A DNA stretch of 61,470 bases from an uncultured Clostridia bacterium (GCA_947628215.1 CANQYZ010000008.1:1-61470); one strand, 5' to 3'. Counted from the first letter of the stretch, positions 1 through 9,256 are shown. Notes: generated from the letters alone by a model not told the origin. Numbers and translations: made by a program.

Positions 1-82
1 TATTGCTTTAAAAATTGCTATTTGTCTTACAACTTGCATTTACTTTACAAAATTGCATTTAACTTTTCACTTGACCGTTATT

Positions 83-976
83 TTAGTTTAATAAATTATT
101 TAAAATCTCATCTACTTTTTCATCACTTAATGAAAAATCAGTGTTTACAAATCCTATCTCTGGTCTTATTCCATCTTTATTATGAAAATCAGATCCAGCT
201 GTTACAAATAATTTATTTTTCTTAGCAAATTCATTCCAAATTTCAATATCATCTATCATATTATTATCTTTATCTACATATAAATAATTTGCCTCTATTC
301 CATCTGGTTTCATATCATCTACGATTTCCTGTATATCTTCTTTAGTTAATCCATCTTCATGTACATATGCCATTGGATGTGCAAGTACTACTTTACCTCC
401 TGCTTTTCTTATAATTTCAGCAGCTTCTTTTGGTGTTACAGCATCTTTTCTTACATATGCTGGACAATTTTCGTTCATTATAGCTTCTATGAATTGCCCT
501 TTATTTGGAATAAAGCCAAATGTGTTTATAAGTAATTCTTTATTTTCTTCATTCTTTATAATATCTAAAGCAATATGAGCTTTAGTTACAGAGTCAATTT
601 TATCTAGCTCCTCTGTATTTATTTTATATCCAAGTTCTTCTAATTTCTTTGAAACCTTATGAAGATAAATATGTCTTGCATTTCTTATTTCATATAATCT
701 TTTTTTAAATTCTTCATCATTTAAATCATAATTATATCCAAGTACATGTATTCCAATTTTTTCTGTTTTTGTTGAGATTTCTACTGCATTTATAAGCTTT
801 ACATTTTTCTCTTTTGCTAAATTAAATAGTTCATTAGAATAAGCTTCTGTAGTGTCATGATCTGATATTGCAATTGCATAAACTCCGTTTTTTGATGCTT
901 CATTTATTATCTCCTCAGGTGAAAATGCTCCATCTGACTTATTTGTATGTATATGTAAATCAATTCTTTTTGACAT
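83..976 (-). CDS. PHP-domain phosphoesterase
   Basis: A 297-residue PHP-family metal-dependent phosphoesterase. The N-terminus carries the PHP signature HIHTNKSDG (about residues 8-16), then ISDHDT (about 38-43). LAHPMA near residue 199 and GSDFHN near 262 supply the remaining metal ligands. Families of this kind (TrpH/YciV-like) hydrolyse small phosphoesters or short RNA ends; the substrate cannot be told from sequence. It lies 20 bases downstream of the unknown Cys-cluster gene at 997-2025 and is probably cotranscribed with it. The ATG start is preceded by a GA-rich ribosome binding region. Length matches the family, and I see no frame break and no CGG codon. Confidence 0.88.
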   Translation of the reverse strand: MSKRIDLHIHTNKSDGAFSPEEIINEASKNGVYAIAISDHDTTEAYSNELFNLAKEKNVKLINAVEISTKTEKIGIHVLGYNYDLNDEEFKKRLYEIRNARHIYLHKVSKKLEELGYKINTEELDKIDSVTKAHIALDIIKNEENKELLINTFGFIPNKGQFIEAIMNENCPAYVRKDAVTPKEAAEIIRKAGGKVVLAHPMAYVHEDGLTKEDIQEIVDDMKPDGIEANYLYVDKDNNMIDDIEIWNEFAKKNKLFVTAGSDFHNKDGIRPEIGFVNTDFSLSDEKVDEILNNLLN

Positions 977-996
977 ATTTTCTCCTCTCTTTTTTC

Positions 997-2025
997 TTAT
1001 TCTCCAATAGATACACCGTTTTCTTCTTTTTTTGTTTCTTGCTCTGGTATTTCAAGTTTACTCCATTCCTCTACTTTCTTCTTAAAAATATCCTCAAGTT
1101 CTGGAGTATCAAATCTTCTTGCATTTGCTTCTGTAGCAGATTTCATAAGAGCTTCAAATAATTCTTCAGGAGTATTTTCAGTGGCTACTCTTTTTCTGCT
1201 TATATCTAATGCTCTTTGAAGATCTGGTTCAAATCCAAAAGATGTAAATGCAGATAGGAAATCATATATAAAGTTATACGCTTCATCATCTGACTGCCAT
1301 GTCTTTCTATAAGATCTTGGCTGAATTGGTAAAAATGGGTTTGTATCTAGTTTTTTAGCTTCCAAAATCTCATCTGGTGCTCTTTCTATCAATGATTTTA
1401 GTCTTGAATATTCTATAATGTGACAATCTATAGGTAAAAATATTGGTGGTATTTTTTTATCTCTTAACATTTGAGTAATTTCGCTAATGTCTCTAATTGT
1501 TGCAAGTGGATCTACATCTGATGTACACATACTATTTTCATCTAAAATTCTAGAAAGCTCGGCTTGTGCTCTTTCAATAGCTAAGCTATCACATACCATC
1601 CACATATCCATATCTGGAAGTCTATTTATTATCTTTCTAGGCTTTAAATTGTTTGGTATATTTGGGCAAGGCTTACAAACCTTTTTTAAATCAGGCATAT
1701 CATCATAATTTCTTCTTAAACATGATTGACATTGCCAAATACGTGGAGCTATTACTTGACCATCTTTTACTAATTGTCTATTATATCTTATTTGTTCCTG
1801 TATGACAGGAATTGTTCCTTCTAATCTAGTATCTAAAGCATAAAATGGATATCCGGTTCCAAAAGTACCTCTATATCCTCTTACTCTTGATGCAAAAGAA
1901 TTAAAAGTTTCTATATTCCATACAAAATATTTTCTTTTTAAATCTGAATTATCTCTTTCAAATTCACTAGAAATTCTTGCTACTTTTTCAGTTATACTTT
2001 TTATTGTCTCTTGTTCTTCTTCCAT
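997..2025 (-). CDS. Conserved-looking protein of unknown function with a four-Cys cluster
   Basis: I do not recognise this 342-residue protein. The open frame extends up to 2082, but I place the start at the ATG ending at 2025 because GGAGG sits six bases upstream of it. Visible features are a charged N-terminal helix, a Cys pair CQSC followed about 20 residues later by CKPC (a plausible zinc knuckle), and an acidic region with MDMWMVCDSLAIERAQ that recalls a nucleotide-binding or structural helix but is not diagnostic. No signal peptide or membrane segment is seen, so it is probably cytosolic. The C-terminus is Glu/Lys-rich. It is followed closely by the PHP gene, which suggests a shared transcript. 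Confidence 0.7.
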   Translation of the reverse strand: MEEEQETIKSITEKVARISSEFERDNSDLKRKYFVWNIETFNSFASRVRGYRGTFGTGYPFYALDTRLEGTIPVIQEQIRYNRQLVKDGQVIAPRIWQCQSCLRRNYDDMPDLKKVCKPCPNIPNNLKPRKIINRLPDMDMWMVCDSLAIERAQAELSRILDENSMCTSDVDPLATIRDISEITQMLRDKKIPPIFLPIDCHIIEYSRLKSLIERAPDEILEAKKLDTNPFLPIQPRSYRKTWQSDDEAYNFIYDFLSAFTSFGFEPDLQRALDISRKRVATENTPEELFEALMKSATEANARRFDTPELEDIFKKKVEEWSKLEIPEQETKKEENGVSIGE

Positions 2026-2123
2026 AAACATCCTCCATATAATTTTTTTGTTTCTTCTTTTTACATAATACCATAAAAACATATATATATCAATAATTTA
2101 AGCTTTTAAATAAGCTTTAAAAA

Positions 2124-2158
2124 AAGCAACTCTACTTAAAATTTAAGTAAAATTGCTT
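2124..2158 (-). terminator. Intrinsic terminator after the VPYTG surface protein gene
   Basis: An inverted repeat pairs AAGCAA with TTGCTT, with an inner ACTTAAA/TTTAAGT stem. On the minus strand it is followed by a run of seven T. It lies 10 bases past the stop codon of the gene at 2168-2930. Confidence 0.75.
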
Positions 2159-2167
2159 ATAAAAAAA

Positions 2168-2930
2168 TTACTTATTAATTATTTTCTTTTTTAAAATAAT
2201 TATTGTAACTCCTATTGCTATTAATATAAAAAAAGTACTATAAATATAAGTCTTAGTTTCATCTGGTCCTGTATATGGTACATCTTTTATATCTACTTCT
2301 TTTTCTTTGTTTTTTCTACTACTTTTAGTGTTACTATTATTATTCTTTTTACTTATTTTAGTATTCTCTTTATTTGATTTATCTTTAGTATCTCTACTTG
2401 TTTTTTGATTTTTTTCTTTTGAATTATTATCTGTATTATCACTTATTTTCTCATCTTTAGGATCATCTATTTTAACTTCATAAATTATATCATGAAATTC
2501 TTCTAGTTTATAATCATCAACAATTTCAACATTTGTAAGTCTAATTTCAAAAGAATCTATGGGCTCTTTTCCTATTTTGAAATTTAATTTTGCTATTTCA
2601 TTTTCATTTTCTTTTATTTCTCCATAAGCCCAAAGTTGATTATCCTTTATATATACAAACCAATCATCATTTTTAGTAAAAGGATTTTCTTCTATAAGAT
2701 TAACATTTTTTGTATCAAAAGATATGTCGGCTAAAATTTCTATATTTTTACCTATTAATGAATCATCTTCAATTGTAAGGCTTAAAGAAAATTCATCTTC
2801 TTCTCCATTTAAACTTCCGATTCTCTTTTTTTAGCATAAGTTTTCCTTCAAAAAATCCATATAAACAAGAGCTACTAAAAATAAGGAAACATATAATAAA
2901 AAGAAAACTAACATTTAATACTTTTTTCAT
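2168..2930 (-). CDS. Secreted cell-wall-anchored surface protein, read through a +1 shift at CGG
   Basis: Two overlapping reading frames form one protein of about 253 residues. The first frame starts with ATG at 2930, encodes a signal peptide (MKK followed by a hydrophobic stretch ending SSSCLYG), and stops after about 45 codons. The second frame encodes a beta-rich domain with SLTIEDD and ADISFD (vaguely cohesin-like), a long Asn/Lys/Ser linker, then a C-terminal sorting signal VPYTGPDE, a hydrophobic helix and a KKK tail. The frames join if one base is skipped at the in-frame CGG at plus positions 2817-2819 (AAT C GGA AGT). An A7 run nine bases upstream could also be the indel site, but the CGG matches the pattern of seven other genes here. 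It has its own terminator and is preceded by a second LPXTG protein. VPYTG departs from the usual LPXTG. It could be a true pseudogene. Confidence 0.65.
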
Positions 2931-3060
2931 ATTTATCCCTCTTTTGCTAATACTTAAAGTCAAACTTTAAGTATGTACTTAAAAAGCTAAAAAAAGATAA
3001 ATATAAGTAATTTCTTCTTAATTTATAATATGTATTTTTCCTTTAAAGGTTAAAAATTAA

Positions 3061-3091
3061 AAAAGTAGAAAACTTAAAATTTTCTACTTTT
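3061..3091 (-). terminator. Intrinsic terminator after the LPNTG surface protein gene
   Basis: A perfect 12-bp stem (AAAAGTAGAAAA with its complement) is followed on the minus strand by a T-rich tail. It lies 28 bases past the stop of the gene at 3119-4015 and separates it from the next surface protein gene. Confidence 0.75.
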
Positions 3092-3118
3092 CTTTTAAAT
3101 ATTTATTTATATATTTTT

Positions 3119-4015
3119 TTATTGACCATTTCTTAGTCTCTTTGTTGTTAATATATTCATAAGCATTATAAATATAATTACAACAGCAACTAAAACGATT
3201 GCAAATTGAATCCAAACTTCTGGTCCTGTGTTTGGTAAATCTTCTTCTGAAGTATTATTTGAATTAAATATTTCATTAGTTGGTTCTTCTGCTTCGTTTG
3301 TTGAAACTATCTCATTTGCTGGTGCTATTTCATTTGCAGGAGTTTCATTAGTATCAGCTACTATTTCTCCGCCAGAGCTTCCAATTTTAGAAAAATCTGA
3401 GTTCATATTTATAACTAAAGTATTTGTAACACTATATTCTGTATCTGTATTTTTTTCTTCTGTTTGGCTATATGTAAATATATCATCATTTACAGAAATT
3501 TTAGTAGCTTTTGCTGATTCTAATTTATTTGAAGCATCTGATATTTGTCCTGTTGTAGTTCCAGCACTTACAGCTTTTAGATAATATTCTAAAGCTTTAT
3601 TAGAATCTACTGATTGAGCATCTGTTACTGCTAAGAAGCACATAGATAACATAGCAGATGGTTTAGCAAGTTCTAATGTATAATTTTCATCTGATATATC
3701 ACTTGTATAATTTTGTGTAATAGAAAATGTAGTAGATGCATCTGATATACTGTAATTTGCAACCATATTTACACCATTATTTGTAACAGTAATAGTTGAA
3801 TCATCTACGCTAACAGTTAATCCACTTTGTCCTCCAATTGTTGTCTCTCCTCCATCTACTGTAGCAGATGCTGTTTTATTTCCAGTTACATAAGCAGATA
3901 TATTTGTTTGAAGACTATCTTTTGTCATAGCAACTGCAAAACAATTTACTGATAGTGCACATAAGATACTTACTATTAGTAGCAAACTAATACTTAATTT
4001 CATACTTTTTCTCAT
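3119..4015 (-). CDS. LPXTG-anchored secreted protein
   Basis: A 298-residue exported surface protein. Residues 1-30 form a signal peptide (MRKSMK, a hydrophobic core, then NCFAVA). The mature part is Ser/Thr-rich and predicted beta-structured. It ends in an Asn/Glu/Pro-rich spacer containing repeats of NEIA/NEIV type, then a canonical sortase signal LPNTGPE, a hydrophobic segment and the tail TTKRLRNGQ. It would be exported and covalently attached to peptidoglycan by sortase; no sortase gene is in this window. It follows the MBL gene by 26 bases with a GGAGG ribosome binding site, and is followed by its own terminator and a second sortase-substrate gene. The ligand or role is unknown. Confidence 0.85.
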   Translation of the reverse strand: MRKSMKLSISLLLIVSILCALSVNCFAVAMTKDSLQTNISAYVTGNKTASATVDGGETTIGGQSGLTVSVDDSTITVTNNGVNMVANYSISDASTTFSITQNYTSDISDENYTLELAKPSAMLSMCFLAVTDAQSVDSNKALEYYLKAVSAGTTTGQISDASNKLESAKATKISVNDDIFTYSQTEEKNTDTEYSVTNTLVINMNSDFSKIGSSGGEIVADTNETPANEIAPANEIVSTNEAEEPTNEIFNSNNTSEEDLPNTGPEVWIQFAIVLVAVVIIFIMLMNILTTKRLRNGQ

Positions 4016-4041
4016 ATTCTACCTCCATTTATTAAAATAAA

Positions 4042-4770
4042 TTATATTTCTAAACAATCTCCATCTTCAGGAAATTCTATATTTTTTATATGACTATGTA
4101 TATAATCACTTCTATGTATTGCTATAAATCTTGTATCTTTATTTTTTTCTTTTAATTCTAATACTTCGTCTAGACCTATATGCATTCCAGTTGGAATTGT
4201 ATTTGTGCAATCTATACAAATTACATCTGCTAAATTACACATTTTCTCTAAATTCTCGCAAAGTACAGTATCTGTTGCATATGCTATTTTTTTATTATCT
4301 TTTTCTAATATAAATCCTAGTATTGGTTTACATCTTCCATGTTCTAATTCATATGCTGTTATCTTAAAATCTTCTCCTATGTATTCTTCTTTGTCCTTAA
4401 GTTCTATTAGTTTTACATTAAAATCTCTTTCAAAATTATTATATTTTTCTTTATTTCCATCTCCAAAAGCTAAATCAAATAGTTCTTTTACTCTCTTCTT
4501 TAATCCTACTCCGCCTATGATTGGTAATGTTTTATTTAAATATTCGTTTCTTATATTTCTTCCTATTAAATAGTTTGGAAGATCAAAAAAATGATCTGCA
4601 TGGAAATGTGATATTACTAAGCAATCAATTTCCTTTGTATAAAAATTTTGACTTTCCATTCTTTTAACAGTACCAGATCCTACATCAAATAAAATATTAT
4701 CTATCGCTAAACTTTGATTTCCTCTTGAAATAGATCCCATAGTTCCTGTACCTATAAACCTAATTTTCAT
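4042..4770 (-). CDS. Metallo-beta-lactamase-fold hydrolase, RNase Z-like
   Basis: A 242-residue MBL-fold hydrolase. The N-terminus FIGTGTMGS and the metal motif SHFHADHFFD (H-x-H-x-D-H, about residues 54-63) are diagnostic. Later ligands are seen in YATDT (about 170) and IAIHRSD (about 220). The small size, glycine-rich start and HFHADH form resemble the RNase Z / arylsulfatase-like branch (ElaC group), which includes tRNA 3' endonuclease and phosphodiesterases. The exosite arm typical of true RNase Z is not evident, so tRNA processing is only one possibility. It sits 17 bases after the SDR gene in a compact minus-strand cluster. Confidence 0.8.
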   Translation of the reverse strand: MKIRFIGTGTMGSISRGNQSLAIDNILFDVGSGTVKRMESQNFYTKEIDCLVISHFHADHFFDLPNYLIGRNIRNEYLNKTLPIIGGVGLKKRVKELFDLAFGDGNKEKYNNFERDFNVKLIELKDKEEYIGEDFKITAYELEHGRCKPILGFILEKDNKKIAYATDTVLCENLEKMCNLADVICIDCTNTIPTGMHIGLDEVLELKEKNKDTRFIAIHRSDYIHSHIKNIEFPEDGDCLEI

Positions 4771-4787
4771 AACTTAAATTAAAGCTC

Positions 4788-5540
4788 CTATTTTCTTTTT
4801 TTCCTTTGAACAGAATATGCTAAATTTCTCATAGTTTGTCCTGGTAAAAATTTAGCAAGAACTGATAGTATTTTCATTTTCATTCCTGGAATAATTACTA
4901 ATTTTTCCTCAAACATCTTATTTACTCCATATTCAGCAACAAACTCACTATCATATGGCTTAAATCTAAACTCAACTCCTGCTACATTATTAAAGTTCGT
5001 AGCAGTAGGACCAGGACATAATGCACAAACAACAACTTCTGAATCTTCTTTTTTAAGTTCAGTATTTATTGCTCTTGTCAAAGATAAAACATAATTCTTT
5101 GACGCATAATATTCAGCCATAAGTGGGCCATCCATAAATCCTGCTATTGAAGATACATTCATTATATATCCTAAATTTCTTTTTTTCATGTCTTTTAAAA
5201 ACAATTTTGTAAGAATTGTAAGAGCTGTTATATTTACATCAATAAGTTCTAAGTCTTTTTCTAAATCTGTGTTTTGGAACATTCCAAAAACACCAAGCCC
5301 TGCACAATTTACTAAAATCTCTATTGCATCATCTTTATATTTTTCATGTAATATCCATGGATTTGCCCTTACACTTAAATCCATTTTTTCTATTTCAACT
5401 TTAGTTCTAACTTGTCTTTGTATATCTCTTAATGATCTATCATCTCTTGCAACTAATACTAAATCATATCCTAAATCACTTAAATATAAAGCAATCTCTC
5501 TTCCAATTCCAGAAGAAGCTCCTGTAACTATTGCTTTCAT
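4788..5540 (-). CDS. Short-chain dehydrogenase/reductase (SDR)
   Basis: A 250-residue classical SDR oxidoreductase. The NAD(P) glycine motif TGASSGIG is at residues 7-14, NCAG near 83, and the catalytic Ser and Y-x-x-x-K (YYASKNYV) around 139-158. An Arg in the second strand (ARDD) favours NADP(H). The C-terminal region MKMKILSVLAKFLPG resembles the DltE/YqjQ-like cytosolic SDRs often found with lipid genes. The ATG overlaps the stop codon of the patatin gene by one base (TAATG), so the two are translationally coupled, which hints at a shared role in lipid or envelope metabolism. The substrate is unknown. Confidence 0.88.
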   Translation of the reverse strand: MKAIVTGASSGIGREIALYLSDLGYDLVLVARDDRSLRDIQRQVRTKVEIEKMDLSVRANPWILHEKYKDDAIEILVNCAGLGVFGMFQNTDLEKDLELIDVNITALTILTKLFLKDMKKRNLGYIMNVSSIAGFMDGPLMAEYYASKNYVLSLTRAINTELKKEDSEVVVCALCPGPTATNFNNVAGVEFRFKPYDSEFVAEYGVNKMFEEKLVIIPGMKMKILSVLAKFLPGQTMRNLAYSVQRKKRK

Positions 5541-6401
5541 TATTTTTCCCTCACTAACTCTAATATTTTTTCTTTATGTTTCATAACTTCCTCGTATCCT
5601 ATTTGGATACACTTATCCATCTCTTGTATCTCTAATAATTTTGCATTTGCGACATCAATTTCAAAAAAGTAATCTGCAATTTCTTGAGCCTTTTTTACAT
5701 CCTTTAAAGAAAAAATATCACAAGCTCTAAGTATTGTAGCTAAAAGATTTCCTTCTGACTTATATTCATCTAACTTAAAGCTAATTCCTAGAGTTTTGTC
5801 TGCTCCCATATCCTTTAAAACTTGTATTGGCAAATTATCTTTTGTACCACCATCCATAAAGCTGTATTTATCATAATCACATGGTGTAAATATTCCGAGG
5901 AAATGCCATACTAGCACGTATTGCTGTTCCTATTGGAATATCGTTTATATATCCAAAATCTTTCTGTTTATTTTTTATATTCACAGAAGATAATATATAT
6001 TCCTTAGTCGTAATTGCATCAACTGTTATAACTGCAAATGGAATTTTAATATCATTTATATTATAAATTCCATTTAAATTTGAAAATTTATTTACTAAAT
6101 CTTCTACTTTTTCTCCTTTAATTATTCCTGCTAAGTCTACATTTTTAGTCATAAAATACTTTCCTGCTGCAGAAATAATTGGCTTTTTGCTAATAGTTGT
6201 TATACTTTTATAATATTCTTTTGTATATTCTATCATTTCCTCTGGTTTTAATCCTATTGCATATAATGCTGCCATTATACTTCCAGAACTTGTTCCAGAT
6301 AAATAATCTATCTTTATTCCTAATTCATCTAGTGCTTTAAGAGCTCCTATATGTGCAACTCCTTTTAGCCCACCGCCTCCTAGTGCTACTCCTAAACTCA
6401 T
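5540..6401 (-). CDS. Patatin-like phospholipase, read through a +1 shift at CGG
   Basis: Two overlapping frames together encode one patatin of about 286 residues. The first 168 residues carry the oxyanion motif GGGGLKG (8-14) and the nucleophile elbow GTSSG (Ser about 38). The second frame carries the catalytic Asp motif MDGGTKDN. The family sequence here is normally AxxAFPGxFxP. The gene reads AMAFP, then an in-frame CGG at plus 5895-5897; skipping its C restores Gly-Ile-Phe-Thr-Pro and the rest of the domain. Neither fragment would be active alone, since Ser and Asp form the catalytic dyad. It is a cytosolic or membrane-peripheral lipid acyl hydrolase of the RssA/YchK type, upstream of and coupled to the SDR. 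Confidence 0.85.
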
Positions 6402-6420
6402 CTATTTACTCCTCTTTATT

Positions 6421-7482
6421 TTACGCTCTCTTTTTTGTGTACACAAGTTGTGTTGGATATACTAAATCTATGTTTTCTCTTTCTAGTACTTCTAATATAT
6501 CACAGTAAATTCTATCTTTTAATGCTAAAAATGAATTGTAATCTGTAACTTTTACATAAGCTAATATTGATATGCAATTACAATCAGATCTAATTTCTGA
6601 CAAATGAACTTGTACAGTATCTTCTTTTACATCTTCATTTGATTTAAGTACTGTTGTAATCTTAGAAATTGCTCTATTTATTTGCTCTGTAGAAGCTTCT
6701 AGGTCGATTCTAAGTTCTGTTTTTATTATTCTACTATCTAATCTACTCCAATTTATAATATATTCTGCTGTAATTAATGAATTCGGAAAAGATATTACAG
6801 AATTGTCTACTGCTCTAATTCTAGTACTTCTAAGTGTAATTTCCTCAACAGTACCAGTATAAACTCCAACTTCTATAAAATCCCCTATTATAAATGGTTT
6901 ATCTGTAATAATTGTAATACCACCAATTAGACTTTTTACTAAATCTTGAGCAGCCAAAGCTAAGGCCGCACTTCCAATTCCAAGTCCAGCTATTAGTCCA
7001 CTAAAATCATAATCTGTAAGTTCTTTTACTACTATAAAGAAAATAAGCACATAAATTACTATTTTAAATATCTTGCTTAAAAAGATATTTAAAGCTTCGT
7101 TTTCAGCTTTGCTTTTATTTTTACCAATTCCTTTAAAAATAAAAGAATCTTCAGACAATGAATCTGCTATTCCTTTGCCAAATAATACAATTGTAATTAC
7201 TCTAAATATTTTATCTGCAACTTTTTGTATTCCCACTGTTGTACCAATTAAGTAAATACTTATGTATATACCTAGCACGTAAAAAAAAGTTTTAAGTGGT
7301 TCATAAAGACCACTTTCTGTAGCTTTCTTTTTATTTTTTTCTATCTTATGTATTGCTATTATTATTATCTTTGAAAGTATTGGTCCTATTAGCAAAAATG
7401 CTAACATTACTGCTATAACTTCACCATATTTTATTAGATATTCTACATTTATAGTTTGAAAAAACTCAACCATTCTTCCCAT
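6421..7482 (-). CDS. Small-conductance mechanosensitive channel, MscS family
   Basis: A 353-residue MscS-family channel. Four N-terminal hydrophobic segments (about 15-40, 65-85, 125-150 and the pore helix) precede the conserved pore-lining sequence GLIAGLGIGSAALALAAQD (about 163-181), rich in Gly and Ala as in TM3 of MscS. The soluble beta domain follows (FIIGDFIEVG, about 200) with the RSTRIRAVDNSVISFPNS motif. It releases solutes across the membrane on osmotic downshock. It has a convincing promoter at 7518-7546 and is probably first in a transcript running through the patatin, SDR and MBL genes. Confidence 0.92.
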   Translation of the reverse strand: MGRMVEFFQTINVEYLIKYGEVIAVMLAFLLIGPILSKIIIIAIHKIEKNKKKATESGLYEPLKTFFYVLGIYISIYLIGTTVGIQKVADKIFRVITIVLFGKGIADSLSEDSFIFKGIGKNKSKAENEALNIFLSKIFKIVIYVLIFFIVVKELTDYDFSGLIAGLGIGSAALALAAQDLVKSLIGGITIITDKPFIIGDFIEVGVYTGTVEEITLRSTRIRAVDNSVISFPNSLITAEYIINWSRLDSRIIKTELRIDLEASTEQINRAISKITTVLKSNEDVKEDTVQVHLSEIRSDCNCISILAYVKVTDYNSFLALKDRIYCDILEVLERENIDLVYPTQLVYTKKRA

Positions 7483-7517
7483 AAATTGTATTTCTCCGTT
7501 CTTATTTTAACGATTTT

Positions 7518-7546
7518 ATTATATTATAACAATTTTTAAAATACAA
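7518..7546 (-). promoter_or_regulatory. Sigma-A-type promoter for the mscS cluster
   Basis: On the minus strand TTGTAT is separated by 17 bases from TATAAT, about 35 bases upstream of the mscS ATG. A second overlapping TATAAT lies directly downstream. Confidence 0.6.
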
Positions 7547-7636
7547 TAACTATATTTATTTTTGGAAAAAAACTTTAGAATTTAAGTTAAAAATAAAAAA
7601 ATAAAAGAATAAAATTAAATTTTAAAGCATAAAAAA

Positions 7637-7691
7637 ATTGAAAAAGTAAAACTCTCTTAAATTATTTTAGAATAGTTTTATCTTTTTCAAT
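7637..7691 (-). terminator. Terminator overlapping the 3' end of the Spo0E-like gene
   Basis: A long imperfect stem pairs ATTGAAAAAG-TAAAAC with GTTTTATCTTTTTCAAT. On the minus strand it is followed by six T. The upstream arm lies inside the last codons of the spo0E-like gene, so the hairpin overlaps coding sequence. Confidence 0.65.
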
Positions 7692-7829
7692 CTCTCTGTA
7701 ATACTCCATTATAAGCTTATCTAGTTTCAAACTAATTTCATATATTTCATCATAGCTTTTATTTTGAGAAATATATTCATCAAGTTTTTGTCTCAATCTT
7801 TCAATCTTTTGATTTAAATCCATATTCAA
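7662..7829 (-). CDS. Spo0E-family aspartyl-phosphate phosphatase (small protein)
   Basis: A 55-residue protein. It contains the Spo0E-family core: a helix KIERLRQKLDEYI, a turn, then EISLKLDKLIMEYY, matching the SxxLD signature. Spo0E proteins dephosphorylate Spo0A-P and so restrain sporulation or other Spo0A output. I favour the TTG at 7829 because GAGGAG lies nine bases upstream; the ATG at 7823 would give 53 residues but poor spacing. A promoter TTGACC-17-TATTTT lies at 7875-7903. The gene stands alone between mscS and the M16 genes. Its presence supports a Spo0A-containing, possibly spore-forming clostridium. Confidence 0.82.
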   Translation of the reverse strand: MNMDLNQKIERLRQKLDEYISQNKSYDEIYEISLKLDKLIMEYYREIEKDKTILK

Positions 7830-7874
7830 TTTTAAAAACTCCTCATATACAACCTTAAAACTTAAGTTTAGTAT

Positions 7875-7903
7875 AAAATATCACATTATGCCCTTTTGGT
7901 CAA
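7875..7903 (-). promoter_or_regulatory. Promoter of the Spo0E-like gene
   Basis: Minus-strand TTGACC, 17-base spacer, TATTTT, about 45 bases upstream of the proposed TTG start. An alternative -10 (TATACT) overlaps its end. Confidence 0.55.
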
Positions 7904-7945
7904 TCAATTTAAGTATTTTTCGTCAAAATTCGTTCGACATTTTTC

Positions 7946-9239
7946 TTAATTATTTGATATTATAGAAAAAGTCATTTTCTCTTCTTTAAATACTTCTCTT
8001 AATATTTTTTCTGTATATTCTTTGGTTATATTTCTTGATTCATCAATAAAATCAAATGGGTTTATTCCTTTAAAATAAGCATCCATAAAAGTATTTCCTA
8101 TATTGTCTACTCCTTCAAAATCTCTTACATACATTCCATAATTTCTCTTCTTTGCTCTTTTAAAAGCATTATCTCCAATTCCATCTCTTTTTAGCTTCTC
8201 GATTTCTTCTTTTATTTTTCTTATTATCTCTTCATATTCATTTCCTTGTATTTCTATTAAAATATGAGCATAGTCTCTTGCATATTCATATTGTACTCCA
8301 ATATCTGAAAATATAAGTCCTTTTTCATATAGCTCATTATATAAATTAGAGCTATTTCCAAATAAAATATATAATATTATTTCTATAGCAATATGCTTTT
8401 TTATTTGTTCGAAGCCAATAGCTAATCCCTGATTATTTTCTATTTTATCTTTTATTCCAATCATAAAAATTGGAATATTTACATCCATTTTTTCTTTGCT
8501 AAATTTTTTATTAATTTCATCTGGCTCTTTTTCTACTATTTTTTTAGCAACAGGAGATTTATCATTTTTTATTATTCTTTTTTCTATTTCAGAAAAAATA
8601 TCTTTTGGATTAAAATCTCCGAACTACCACTAAGCACATATTTGATAATTTATAAAAGTTATTATAACAATCATATAAAATTTCTTTATTTATACTATTT
8701 ACTGATTCTGTGCTTCCTGCTGGATCTAGTTTTACTTTATTTTTTACATATAAAGTATCTAATGCATTTAAATATAATTTCCATTCTGGATCATCTAAAT
8801 ACATTCCAATCTCTTGGCAAATAATACCTTTTTCTTTTTCTACATTTTCATCTGTAAAATAAGGTGATTGTATATAATTCATAAACTCATCTAAAGCTTC
8901 ATAAAAGTTGCTAGTACATTCATAAAGATAAGCTGTATGATTATTTGTTGTATATGCATTAGCATTAACTCCAAGTGCAGATAATACATCTAAACTATTT
9001 TTCCCATTTTCTTGTTCAAACATCTTATGTTCCAAGAAATGTGCAACTCCATCTGGAACTATAGTAGGATTTTTTTCTCCAGAAACTAAAAAAGTGTTAT
9101 CTACAGATCCAAAATTTGTTCCAAATATTATATATTTTTTTGAAGTTTCATTTTTGGGAATACACATTACTGTAAGTCCGCATTTTAGCTTATCTATACA
9201 TACTTTTTCTTTTATTAAATCATTTTCAATTACTTGCAT
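7946..9239 (-). CDS. M16-family (insulinase-like) peptidase, catalytic partner, read through a +1 shift at CGG
   Basis: Joined, the frames give about 430 residues, the length of YmfH-type M16 peptidases. The zinc motif HFLEH is at residues 67-71, with the downstream Glu in CQEIGMYLDDPEW. The first frame ends soon after NMCLVVV; the in-frame CGG at plus 8619-8621 follows GTT, and skipping its C gives VVVGDFNP, the family's usual sequence. The second frame then runs without a stop to 7946. The ATG has AGGAGGAG upstream. It directly follows the second M16 gene (17-base gap), matching the ymfF-ymfH pairing of Bacillota. Such pairs form two-subunit peptidases in the cytosol. Substrate unknown. Confidence 0.85.
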
Positions 9240-9256
9240 TTACTCCTCCTAAGATT

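Noticed and set aside
1..82. Repeated TTGCATTTA-like words at the left edge
   Set aside because: Two or three loosely similar AT-rich words are expected by chance in this composition, and the region is cut by the window edge.
2826..2832. A7 homopolymer as the cause of the surface-protein frameshift
   Set aside because: It is possible, but the in-frame CGG nine bases away explains this break in the same way as seven others that have no homopolymer, so I prefer it. Kept as an alternative in the feature entry.
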